Shown piece by piece: positions 1-7,708 of a stretch of DNA of 54,599 nucleotides (within the stretch, counting starts at the first letter, position 1; every line of letters starts with the position of its first letter). The position numbers were made by a program, and so were the translations under genes. The notes under the pieces were generated by a model. The model did not search any database. It had not been told where the DNA came from and saw only the letters and a program-made list of their open reading frames with translations. The stretch covers positions 1-54,599 of the forward strand of contig NZ_BOVK01000023.1 of NCBI RefSeq assembly GCF_018403685.1. Direction: 5' to 3'. Origin of the DNA: Xylanibacillus composti. GTDB taxonomy: Bacteria > Bacillota > Bacilli > Paenibacillales > K13.

Positions 1-402
1 TTTTTTGTGATAGTCCATGAATATTTCATACAAACATACATTTTTAGTAAATACTTCTTCAAGAATTGTTTGTGTCAGGTTTGATGCAAGGCTAGTGAAA
101 TCGTTGGTCTTATCTATGCACAAATCCGGTTACACTGCAGAAATTCACGCGAATAAGTCCATCCTGTTCCGCTATATCGTTCATTCCCCCACTCACAGCC
201 AAATAAGACCAGCGTTCCGTTATTGTCTCGCAGACCTGATCACACATAGATCGAATCAACTCTTATGGCGGCATGAGCAGTTCTCCAGACATTCAACCGA
301 GTGAATGGGACCGCTGCCCTTAGATCCTCATGCATTAGAAAGTATTGCTCATTAGCTAAGATCCATTGAATGCGAACTTACTCCGCGCCGCGTCTTCCAA
401 TC
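1..402. other. leading stretch without a recognisable gene
   Basis: No reading frame here on either strand has a convincing ribosome binding site or a recognisable protein family. The longest open stretch on the plus strand (about 95 codons from base 17) gives an unstructured translation without motifs. A minus-strand terminator follows at 403-428. The segment may be the far side of an intergenic region or the edge of a gene cut by the window. Confidence 0.4.
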
Positions 403-428
403 AAAAAACCGACCCCTTAGGATCGGTT
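403..428 (-). terminator. intrinsic terminator of the TetR-oxidoreductase gene
   Basis: Read on the minus strand, AACCGATCC, a TAAG loop and GGGTCGGTT are followed by a T run. The stem has one mismatch. It lies about 250 bp beyond the stop codon at 679 and is the first convincing terminator for that gene; the GC-rich repeat tract lies between. Confidence 0.7.
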
Positions 429-449
429 ATATCACATGCATATGCCATT

Positions 450-668
450 CCTGTATAGTGCCTCGCCTGCCTGCATGTTCACTTCCTGTACGTATCTGAC
501 TCGCTCGCCTGCCTGCATACGCTGTTCCTGTACGTTGCAGACTACTTGCTTACTTGCATGTTCGGTTCCTGTGCGCTGTTGTCGCCTGCATGCGCTGCGA
601 CTGCTTGCGGCCTGTCCTTGCATGCGCTGCGCCTGCTTGCGTTCGATGCCTGCACGTTGCAGACTCAC
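450..668. repeat. degenerate GC-rich repeat tract
   Basis: The tract is built from imperfect copies of GCCTGCATGCGCTG-like words. The 12-base string ACGTTGCAGACT occurs at 533-544 and again at 654-665, and both copies are followed by an ACTTGC-type word. Copies are too diverged and irregular for a clean unit length. Overlapping open frames here have no recognisable product. It sits between the stop codon of the TetR-oxidoreductase gene and its terminator, so it is probably transcribed as 3' UTR. Confidence 0.45.
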
Positions 669-678
669 TTGCCGGTGC

Positions 679-2577
679 CTATCCGTTCTGCAGCACAAGC
701 TGACATGCTTCATATGCGCTGGAGAACGACAGCTCTGACAACTGCCCCTTGCCCTGGCACCAGTCACCGGCGAAATAAAGGTTGCGGTAGTCCGGGAAAA
801 ACACCGGCATCGCCTGCTGATCAATGCGCCATTTGATTTCCTGGGCAGACGCGCGCTTGGACATGCGGGGCACGACCAATTGCTCGCGCCATCCGGCAAA
901 GTGCTTGTCATAGAGCCGCTCGATTTTTTCCTGCGTCTCAGCCAGCGCTTCCTTGTTCCCCAAGTCCTCTTCATTCAAATACGCGATCGCCTGCAGGAGC
1001 TGGCCCCCTTCAGGCACACATGTTTCGTCGTAATAGGAGATGTCCGTGATGAACAGCTTGTTTTTCTTGTCGTATACATACGTGTAAGGGGTATCGATCC
1101 GCTCCTTCAGGCCGATGTCATAAACGAAGACGTAGCTCGCCTGATAGTGGGCGTAATGCTTGAGCAGGTGCTCAATCCTCGTGTTTTCGAACACCTTGGC
1201 GAGCTCCATAGGCGGAATGCAGAAAATGAATCGATCCGCCCGGTAGGCCGCGTCAGGCGTCTCTACCTCTACTACGCGCTCCTCTTCGGTTTTGACAGCC
1301 GTCACCTTTTGCTTGGTCCGAATCTCCCCGCCGTTTTCCTCAATGACCCTGACAAGCTCGTCAATCAAGGCCTGCCAACCGCCCTCAATATAAGCAACCG
1401 GCTTGTTCGTCGTGAACAAACGGTTGTAATAGCCGAAAAACACATCTGACGGTATTTTCTCCGGTTCTTTGGTAAAGAAGTTCGAGGACGCCAGCGTCAG
1501 CATCATCTCCTGCACGTCATCGCTAACTTGTTTCTCATCCATCCAACGCTTAATGGACATATGGGCGCTCCCCTTCTCCTTCCCGATCAGCGTCTTGAAA
1601 ATTTCGTAGGTAAAAGCGACCTTGCTGGCATTCTTCATCACTCTTGTGCGGAACAATCCTAATATATTTGCCGGGATATCCGTCAACGTTGAACCGAGGT
1701 CATATTTCGCCTTATTCGGATTGAAGTCGCGCCAAGCAATATGAATGCCCAGCTCCTTCTCGAACAGACGAAGCGTGGAGGAGTCCCGGCCATAAATGGC
1801 ATGCGCCCCAAAGTTGAATTTGAAATCCTTGATATTCAACGTTACCGCTCTGCCGCCCAGATTTCCTCTCTCCAGCACGAGCACTTTCTTGCCTTGCTTG
1901 GCCAGAAGAGCCGCCGAGGACAATCCTGCCAGTCCTCCGCCTACGATGACCGTATCATAGCTTTGCTGCACTTCATATGCTTCCATCGAAAATTCCTCCC
2001 GTTGTTGAGTGATGCCATTAAGTGCGACATGCAGCCTGTTAAGAAGCGCCATCTCCAGCGGTTGCGCCAATTGGCCGTGAATCCATTGAATCGTCGTATA
2101 CAAATAGACTCCGGTCAGGGCATGCGCAGCGTGCTCCGGGTGCGCCCCATGCCAAAATTCACCGTTCTCGCGCCCTTCCTCCATAATCTCCTTAATCAGC
2201 TCCAACATAAAAGCCGGGTAAGGGGAGGCTTGTGCTTGATCAGTCTGGAAGGGCAGCAGCTTGCCCGCAATCAGCTTCAATCGCTGCTGCTCATTCTCAT
2301 TTATTGTTGCCAAAAGTCTGAATAGATGTACCAGCTTGCTTTGCGCGCTTTCAATTCCGTTCAGCCGCGCCTTCACCTTATGCCCCATGCTGCTGACCAT
2401 CTGTTCGCATAAATAGGTCAAAATCGCATCTTTGGAGGGAAAATGATTAAAAAAAGTGCCTTTCGCCACTCCCGCTTCTTTCGTAATTTGCTCTAGCGTA
2501 GTGTCTTCAAAACCTTGCGTAAGAAACAGCCTCATCGAGGCCTGATAAATCTTATCCTTCGTCTGGTTTGGTTTCAT
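679..2577 (-). CDS. TetR regulator fused in frame to a CrtI-like FAD oxidoreductase
   Basis: The frame encodes 632 residues. Residues 1-197 are a TetR/AcrR regulator: an N-terminal helix-turn-helix (GVAKGTFFNHFPSKDAIL) and a helical ligand domain. From about residue 198 the chain is a complete NAD(P)/FAD-dependent oxidoreductase of the phytoene-desaturase type, with the dinucleotide-binding motif VIVGGGLAGLSSAALL and the C-terminal FAD motif NLYFAGDWCQGKGQLSE. No stop codon separates them. The chosen ATG at 2577 has AAAGGGG six bases upstream. An internal ATG at 1986 has its own strong site, so a separate 435-residue oxidoreductase is probably also, or mainly, made. The substrate is unknown. 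In relatives I would expect two adjacent genes, the regulator controlling the enzyme. Confidence 0.85.
   Translation of the reverse strand: MKPNQTKDKIYQASMRLFLTQGFEDTTLEQITKEAGVAKGTFFNHFPSKDAILTYLCEQMVSSMGHKVKARLNGIESAQSKLVHLFRLLATINENEQQRLKLIAGKLLPFQTDQAQASPYPAFMLELIKEIMEEGRENGEFWHGAHPEHAAHALTGVYLYTTIQWIHGQLAQPLEMALLNRLHVALNGITQQREEFSMEAYEVQQSYDTVIVGGGLAGLSSAALLAKQGKKVLVLERGNLGGRAVTLNIKDFKFNFGAHAIYGRDSSTLRLFEKELGIHIAWRDFNPNKAKYDLGSTLTDIPANILGLFRTRVMKNASKVAFTYEIFKTLIGKEKGSAHMSIKRWMDEKQVSDDVQEMMLTLASSNFFTKEPEKIPSDVFFGYYNRLFTTNKPVAYIEGGWQALIDELVRVIEENGGEIRTKQKVTAVKTEEERVVEVETPDAAYRADRFIFCIPPMELAKVFENTRIEHLLKHYAHYQASYVFVYDIGLKERIDTPYTYVYDKKNKLFITDISYYDETCVPEGGQLLQAIAYLNEEDLGNKEALAETQEKIERLYDKHFAGWREQLVVPRMSKRASAQEIKWRIDQQAMPVFFPDYRNLYFAGDWCQGKGQLSELSFSSAYEACQLVLQNG
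1984..2000 (-). promoter_or_regulatory. internal ribosome binding site and start for the oxidoreductase half
   Basis: GGGAGG (bases 1995-2000 on the minus strand) is followed after eight bases by an ATG at 1986, which opens MEAYEVQ directly before the FAD-binding motif. This is a near-ideal Bacillales initiation site placed exactly at the domain boundary. It argues that the oxidoreductase can start independently although the upstream TetR frame never stops. Confidence 0.75.
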
Positions 2578-2659
2578 CCGAAGCCCCTTTCGCACGCGAT
2601 AGCTTGCCGGGTACATCCGCCCCATCAAGAAGATGACCACAGTCCAAATATATACTACG

Positions 2660-2691
2660 GTCATTATATGACATTTGTGTGAACGGTGCAA
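2660..2691 (-). promoter_or_regulatory. promoter with palindromic operator over the -10 box
   Basis: Minus-strand -35 TTGCAC (2686-2691), a 17-base spacer and a perfect -10 TATAAT (2663-2668). A 13-base palindrome, GTCAT-TAT-ATGAC (2660-2672), covers the -10 box. A TetR protein encoded just downstream makes autorepression at this palindrome the simplest reading. Confidence 0.7.
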
Positions 2692-2760
2692 ACTCATTTC
2701 CTCTATACTTGGGATTCGCCGCAGCTTCCTGCGGGCTGGTTTCGTCTGCGCACATGCAAG

Positions 2761-2796
2761 AAAAAACGCGCACAACCCCCTGAGGGAATGTGCGCG
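2761..2796 (-). terminator. intrinsic terminator of the uvrA-like gene
   Basis: On the minus strand an eight-base perfect stem CGCGCACA/TGTGCGCG is followed by TTTTTT. It lies about 80 bp after the stop codon at 2878 and upstream of the TetR promoter, separating the two minus-strand genes. Confidence 0.85.
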
Positions 2797-2877
2797 GAAA
2801 GCGCCTGCTTATTTACGCTATTCATCCAAATGAAGAGATGGGCAGGGTGTCCCCTGTCCATCCCGCTATTCCTAGAA

Positions 2878-5430
2878 CTATAAAACTTTCCGCAGAAATG
2901 TCGCCGTATGGGAACCGTCAGCGAGAGCAACCTGTTCCGGCGTCCCTTCGGCGATGACTTCCCCTCCGGCATCCCCGCCTTCCGGCCCCATGTCGATGAT
3001 CCAGTCACATTCGCGGATCAGCTCCATATTGTGCTCAACCACAATTACTGTATGCCCCGCATCTACGAGCCTGTGCAGCAAGCGCACGAGCTGTGCCGTA
3101 TCCTGCGGATGCAGGCCGGTAGTCGGCTCATCCAGCAGATAGAGCAAGTGCTGCTTGGCCTTCACATTCAATTCCTTCGCCAGCCGAAGCCGCTGGCCTT
3201 CGCCGCCCGACAGCGTCGTTATCGCCTGCCCCCACTGCAAATAGCCGAGTCCAACCTCATGCAGAAGCCGGATGGAGCGCTCAATCTTCGAATGCCCGGC
3301 AAACAAGCCCAAACTCTCTTCCACCGTCAGATTCAGCATATCCGATATGGACAGACCCTGATAAGTCACGCGCAGCACGTCCTCCTTGAACCGCTTGCCT
3401 CGGCAAACGGGACATCTCACTTCCATCCCGGAGAGGAAGAACAAGTCGAGCGGTACGGTGCCAAGCCCTTGGCAATGCTCGCAACGGCCCCCGGCTGTAT
3501 TGAAGGAGAAATGCTTGGCAGTCAGCCCATTCTTCTTCGCCTCCGGCAGGCTCGCATACAAGTTCCGCATGGCTGTGAACACATCGGTGTACGTGGCGAC
3601 GTTAGAACGGCTCATGCGTCCGATGGGCGATTGGTCGATGTTGACAATGCCGTCCACCGCATCCAAACCCTCGATGCTCCCGCAGCCTGCGCGCGCTTTC
3701 GCTTCCTTGTCGCCTGCGCCGACAAGATCGAAGAGCAAGGTCGACTTGCCAGAGCCCGACACCCCGGTAACGGCTGTCAGGCAGCCAAGCGGGAGCGACA
3801 CATGCACATGCTTCAAATTGCGGGCATGCGCGTCACGAATGACAATGCGCTTGCCATTCCCGCTTCTTCTGGTCCAGGGCGCCTTGCGCGCGCCTATATT
3901 CCGCAAGTAAGCGCCTGTTACGGAGTCGGCTTGTTCGGTCAACTCGAGGAGTGTTCCCTCCCCTACAACACGGCCCCCGCCGCTTCCTGCCCCCGGACCC
4001 ATGTCAATCACATGGTCGGCCGCGCGCATCATCTCGATATCGTGCTCAATGACGAGCACGGTATTGCCCAAATCGCGCAGCTGCTTCAAGATGCGGATCA
4101 ACCCCTGCGTATCCCGCGGGTGAAGACCGGATGACGGCTCATCCAGAATATAGAGCACGCCCGTCAGTCCCGAACCGAGCACCGAGGCCAGCCGCAGCCG
4201 CTGTGCTTCCCCGCCTGACAGCGATACAGACTGGCGGTTCAAAGTCAGGTACCCGAGTCCGACATCCACAATGCGCTCCAGACGCAAAGCCATATCGTGC
4301 AGCAGCGTGTCCGTCTGTTCCCTGTGTTCATCCGGCAGCTTGTCCCGCAATTGCCCGAGCCACCGGGATGCCCGCTGCAGGGACCAGCTCGAAATCTCCG
4401 GGAAGGAAACTCCTTGCACGGTGATGCTGCGAACCTCCTCCTTCAGCCTCGCACCTCGACAAGCTTCGCACGCCTGTTCATGGAATAACGCCGCTTCTCC
4501 GCTGTCTCCCGCTTTTTCCTTGTAGCGCCTCCAGATGCCCGTGACGACTCCTTCAAATTTGCCGCCGTTAACGGTCTTGGGCGGCTTGCAATCCGGAAAG
4601 TGGCGGGAGAAGGCATCGCTCTCCACTCCGTAATACAGCAGATCGCGAACGGGTTCATCATAATCTTTAAGCGCAACGACAGGGTCGAAGTCCAGCCCGT
4701 AATATTCAGCTGCTGCATTCAGCACCATTGTCTGGTATTGGATGAGTGCGCCAATCCATACCCGGACGCCTCCATCCTGCAAGCTGCGCGTCTGATCAAA
4801 CACCGCATCCAGATCGAGACTTAGCGTATGCCCCAGTCCTCCGCAAGCTTCACAAGCGCCCTCTGGCGTATTGTAGGAAAAATGGCGGCGCGTGTAGCGC
4901 CGGAGCGTTCCCGCACAGTGCGGGCAATGCAGGGCAGGCACATCTGTATGTGCATCCAGCTCCTCATCGTCGGCCATGCCCGCATCCAGAAGCGGGCCCG
5001 GAACGAACCGTTGCCCGCAATGCTGGCACGCTCTCTCTCCAAGCTTCTCGTAAACAATCCGCAAATACGGATGAATGTCCGTCACGGTGCCGACAGTGGA
5101 CCTGGGATTGCGATTCGTGACGTGTTGGCCGACGCTGATCGACGGCGAAAGGCCGATAATGGCGTCCACCTTCGGCTTGGCATAGGATTCAGCCGCCATC
5201 CCCATTGATTCCATATACTGCCGCTGACATTCCCTTTGAAGCGTGTCCAAGGCAAGTGTCGACTTGCCCGACCCGGAAGGTCCCGTCAGAACGACCAGCT
5301 GATGCTTCGGGATGCGGAGCGTGACATTTTGCAAATTGTTTTCCCGCGCCCCCCTTATTTCAATGACATCGTTGCCTGCAGACCGCCTGTTGCCCTCGTC
5401 ATCCTGCAGCTTCCTCTCTGCTTCCACCAT
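2878..5430 (-). CDS. UvrA-like ABC ATPase (UvrA2 class)
   Basis: The product has 850 residues from the ATG at 5430, where GGTGA lies eight bases upstream. Upstream ATGs in frame lack such a site. It has two ABC cassettes: Walker A TGPSGSGKSTL near the N-terminus and TGVSGSGKSTL in the second half, each with an ABC signature (LSGGEAQRLRLAS and LSGGEGQRLRLAK). Zinc-finger CxxC pairs (CQHC, CPHC, CEAC, then CEHC, CPVC) are present. It is shorter than canonical UvrA (about 950 residues), consistent with loss of the UvrB-interaction segment as in UvrA2 or DrrC-type proteins. Such proteins are linked to tolerance of DNA-binding drugs rather than general excision repair. The divergent tandem MerR gene suggests drug-inducible expression. 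Confidence 0.88.
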   Translation of the reverse strand: MVEAERKLQDDEGNRRSAGNDVIEIRGARENNLQNVTLRIPKHQLVVLTGPSGSGKSTLALDTLQRECQRQYMESMGMAAESYAKPKVDAIIGLSPSISVGQHVTNRNPRSTVGTVTDIHPYLRIVYEKLGERACQHCGQRFVPGPLLDAGMADDEELDAHTDVPALHCPHCAGTLRRYTRRHFSYNTPEGACEACGGLGHTLSLDLDAVFDQTRSLQDGGVRVWIGALIQYQTMVLNAAAEYYGLDFDPVVALKDYDEPVRDLLYYGVESDAFSRHFPDCKPPKTVNGGKFEGVVTGIWRRYKEKAGDSGEAALFHEQACEACRGARLKEEVRSITVQGVSFPEISSWSLQRASRWLGQLRDKLPDEHREQTDTLLHDMALRLERIVDVGLGYLTLNRQSVSLSGGEAQRLRLASVLGSGLTGVLYILDEPSSGLHPRDTQGLIRILKQLRDLGNTVLVIEHDIEMMRAADHVIDMGPGAGSGGGRVVGEGTLLELTEQADSVTGAYLRNIGARKAPWTRRSGNGKRIVIRDAHARNLKHVHVSLPLGCLTAVTGVSGSGKSTLLFDLVGAGDKEAKARAGCGSIEGLDAVDGIVNIDQSPIGRMSRSNVATYTDVFTAMRNLYASLPEAKKNGLTAKHFSFNTAGGRCEHCQGLGTVPLDLFFLSGMEVRCPVCRGKRFKEDVLRVTYQGLSISDMLNLTVEESLGLFAGHSKIERSIRLLHEVGLGYLQWGQAITTLSGGEGQRLRLAKELNVKAKQHLLYLLDEPTTGLHPQDTAQLVRLLHRLVDAGHTVIVVEHNMELIRECDWIIDMGPEGGDAGGEVIAEGTPEQVALADGSHTATFLRKVL

Positions 5431-5583
5431 TCCTGCTATCACCCTTTCTTTCCACTTCCCTTCCATCATACTACTATGATGCAAGTGATAAGGTTGATTA
5501 TCCTCATACTCTGTATACCCATTCATTCTATTAGAAAGTATAGCATGGTGGTTTAAGCTTTTAGATCAATGTTGGTCAAGCGG

Positions 5584-5612
5584 TTTACTTCCCGCAGTCT
5601 TCTTGCTATGCT
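5584..5612 (+). promoter_or_regulatory. possible promoter of the tandem-MerR gene
   Basis: TTTACT (5584-5589), a 17-base spacer and TATGCT (5607-5612) precede GGGGAGG (5632-5638) and the ATG at 5650. Both hexamers are imperfect, so the call is tentative. Confidence 0.4.
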
Positions 5613-5649
5613 GAATGCACATTAGGACAATGGGGAGGCGTGAAAAGGC

Positions 5650-6357
5650 ATGATCCGACCTATCGACATTGCCCGGATGCTAAATATTAGCACCAGTGCG
5701 CTCAGGCACTATGAACAGTGGAGAATTATACCGTCTGTCACCAGAGGGGAGAATGGCTATCGGCGCTACACCGATGTGCATGTCGCTTATTTCACATGCA
5801 TCCGCGCCATGAATCCGGGGTTCGGGATGAAGGTTACGCGAGAGGTGATGCAGCAGCTTCTGGCAGGCCGTATCGATGATGCGCTGTGGATCGTCAATCA
5901 GAGGCAGGCGGAGCTTCAGCAGCAAAAGCAAACCGCCGACCGAACGCTGCGCATCCTCGAGCATGAGTCTGCGGATGAAGGACGAAAAATTGACGGGAAG
6001 GCAATGACGATTGGTCAAATTTCTGAGGAAACAGGCGTCCCGTCCTCAGCCATTCGGCATTGGGAGAGGATGGGCCTGCTTGAGGTAGATCGCAACCCGG
6101 GCAATGGCTACCGCTGCTTCAGCCCCGCCCAGATCCGGCGCATCCTGATCATCAACACGCTCCGCTCCGTCGTCTGGTCGCTTGATATCATCAAGGAAGT
6201 GCTCCGCGAAGTAGACCACAACGACCTCCAGCAGGCGCGGCGCATGGCACAGGAATCGCTCAGCTACCTGAATGCCATGAATCGCTTGCAGATGCAAGGC
6301 ATCCATGCCCTATATGCGCTAATCGAGAAGATCGAACAGGAAGCAGCGGCAATGTAA
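5650..6357 (+). CDS. MerR-family regulator with two tandem MerR domains
   Basis: The product has 235 residues. Residues 4-60 form one MerR winged helix (DIARMLNISTSALRHYEQW then GYRRYTD). Residues 118-175 form a second (TIGQISEETGVPSSAIRHWE then GYRCFSP). Normal MerR proteins have one such domain followed by a dimerisation helix and effector domain. Here a short coiled segment rich in Gln (about residues 83-107) links the two, and a short helical tail ends the protein. It is divergent from the UvrA-like gene, 219 bp away, so that gene is its likely target. A single chain with two DNA-binding units might bind as a pseudo-dimer; that is inference. Confidence 0.85.
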   Translation: MIRPIDIARMLNISTSALRHYEQWRIIPSVTRGENGYRRYTDVHVAYFTCIRAMNPGFGMKVTREVMQQLLAGRIDDALWIVNQRQAELQQQKQTADRTLRILEHESADEGRKIDGKAMTIGQISEETGVPSSAIRHWERMGLLEVDRNPGNGYRCFSPAQIRRILIINTLRSVVWSLDIIKEVLREVDHNDLQQARRMAQESLSYLNAMNRLQMQGIHALYALIEKIEQEAAAM

Positions 6358-6439
6358 CAGCGTGTAAATCGGCACAATCATATCGCAGCACATAGAGATT
6401 CATACTATGCTAAAATTACCCGCGCTCTATTTCAGCCGA

Positions 6440-6949
6440 CTAATGCTGCACGAACGCGCCTTCGAGCTGGAGCAACCTCCGCTTCAGGTCCAACCCGCCG
6501 CGGTAGCCGGTAAGTGCGCCATTCTTGCCGATCACCCGATGGCATGGCACGACAATCCATATCGGATTTGCGCCGATAGCAGCGCCTGCCGCGCGAACCG
6601 CCTCGGGCCTGCCAACCTCCCTCGCAATATCGGCATACGCCCTCGTCTGACCGTAAGGGATTTCGCACAATGCCCGCCATACTGCTTGCTGAAACGGCGT
6701 GCCCCTCAGATCAAGCGGAAGCGAGAAGGTGGTCCGCTGTCCGTTGAAGTACTCCGCAAGCTCGGTTGTGAACGGGCCCATCTGCTCCTGATCCTGCAGC
6801 ACCTCGCAGCCTGAAAGCCGCTTGCGCTTCCATTCGTTGAAGGCATCCAGCGATGCGCCTACATAGCAAAGCCCTTCCGGACTTGCCGCCGCCAACCACT
6901 CCCTGCCGTCACAAGCGAGCTTTGTCCAGTACACAGTCTTGTTCATCAT
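6440..6949 (-). CDS. ogt: O6-methylguanine-DNA methyltransferase
   Basis: The product has 169 residues. The active-site signature VPCHRVIGKNGALTGYRGGL carries the acceptor cysteine that takes the methyl group from O6-methylguanine in a single-use reaction. The N-terminal domain and helix-turn-helix (GTPFQQAVWRALCEIPYGQT) are complete. Tandem ATGs at 6949 and 6946 both lie behind AGAGGAGGAG. The start lies inside the end of adaA, so the two are translationally coupled, which matches the adaA-adaB arrangement of Bacillus subtilis. The protein is cytoplasmic and acts on double-stranded DNA. Confidence 0.93.
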   Translation of the reverse strand: MMNKTVYWTKLACDGREWLAAASPEGLCYVGASLDAFNEWKRKRLSGCEVLQDQEQMGPFTTELAEYFNGQRTTFSLPLDLRGTPFQQAVWRALCEIPYGQTRAYADIAREVGRPEAVRAAGAAIGANPIWIVVPCHRVIGKNGALTGYRGGLDLKRRLLQLEGAFVQH

Positions 6950-7541
6950 GCTCCTCCTCTTGTCCACGCTTTTGCGCCTCTGCAGACTGGATGTTTTCCC
7001 GATACATAGCGGGTGTACGGCCTGTCATTTTCTTGAAAATCGTTGTGAAATAGGAGACGTTCGGAATGCCGACTTCCCCGGCAATCTCCGAGATGGGCCA
7101 GGAAGTCTGCTGCAAAAGCGCTCTAGCCCGGTTGATCCTGATCTGCTGCAAATATTCGATAGGAGTTGTTCCCTTGATGCGCTTGAAGGTGCGATGCAGG
7201 TGATACGGGCTGCCGTGGCAGTGGTCGGCAATCTCCTGCAGGCGCAACGCCCTGGCATAGTTCAATTCCAGATATCTGGCTATCTCGTCTGCCCATTCCT
7301 GGTCCGGCAGCCGGTCATGCGTCGGCTTGCACCGTTTGCAGGGTCGGAAGCCGGCCGCCACAGCTTCACTCGCATCTTCAAAGATAAGCACATTTCTTCT
7401 GTTCGGCAGCCGCGACCTGCAGGACGGCTTGCAAAAGATGCCGGTTGTCCGCAGCCCATAAAGGAACTCGCCATCATAGACGGTGTCATTATCGACGATC
7501 GCCTGCCACTGTTCTTCTGACACATTGTCCCTGCCATCCAT
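6909..7541 (-). CDS. adaA: AdaA methylphosphotriester-DNA methyltransferase and activator
   Basis: The product has 210 residues. The N-terminal Ada domain has four zinc-binding cysteines in FCKPSCRSR and CKRCKP. The first Cys of the set accepts a methyl group from a DNA phosphotriester, converting the protein to an activator. Residues about 95-200 form an AraC-type double helix-turn-helix (LQEIADHCHGSPYHLHRTFKRIKG and ISEIAGEVGIPNVSYFTTIFKKMTG). The ATG at 7541 has GAGGTG six bases upstream. It overlaps ogt by 41 bp and is divergent from alkA, so it likely activates both operons on alkylation damage. Confidence 0.94.
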   Translation of the reverse strand: MDGRDNVSEEQWQAIVDNDTVYDGEFLYGLRTTGIFCKPSCRSRLPNRRNVLIFEDASEAVAAGFRPCKRCKPTHDRLPDQEWADEIARYLELNYARALRLQEIADHCHGSPYHLHRTFKRIKGTTPIEYLQQIRINRARALLQQTSWPISEIAGEVGIPNVSYFTTIFKKMTGRTPAMYRENIQSAEAQKRGQEEEHDEQDCVLDKARL

Positions 7542-7563
7542 GATATCCACCTCACTTCTCCCT

Positions 7564-7592
7564 AGTATACCTTGGTCCTTTGTCCGGCGTAA
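7564..7592 (-). promoter_or_regulatory. likely adaA promoter
   Basis: Minus-strand -10 TATACT (7564-7569) with a weak -35 TTACGC 17 bases upstream (7587-7592). The opposing alkA side shows TATAAG at 7653-7658 without a recognisable -35. Weak -35 boxes on both sides fit activator-dependent promoters of an adaptive response regulon. I could not assign a specific Ada box. Confidence 0.45.
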
Positions 7593-7708
7593 GCCTTTTC
7601 GAATAGAACAGCAAGATGTCCAAAACCATCCGCTCGCCAAGTATGGTACAACTATAAGTGGAGAACGAACCGAAGAGCGATCCATTCCAAAAAAAGGGGG
7701 AGATATTC

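Noticed and set aside
432-974. Long overlapping open frames on both strands in the GC-rich repeat tract
   Set aside because: They consist of Arg/Cys/Ala-rich low-complexity translation, overlap the end of the oxidoreductase gene, and lack start signals.
2908-4134. 408-codon open frame opposite the uvrA-like gene
   Set aside because: It is the complement of a clearly coding high-GC gene, has no SD, and its translation lacks domains.
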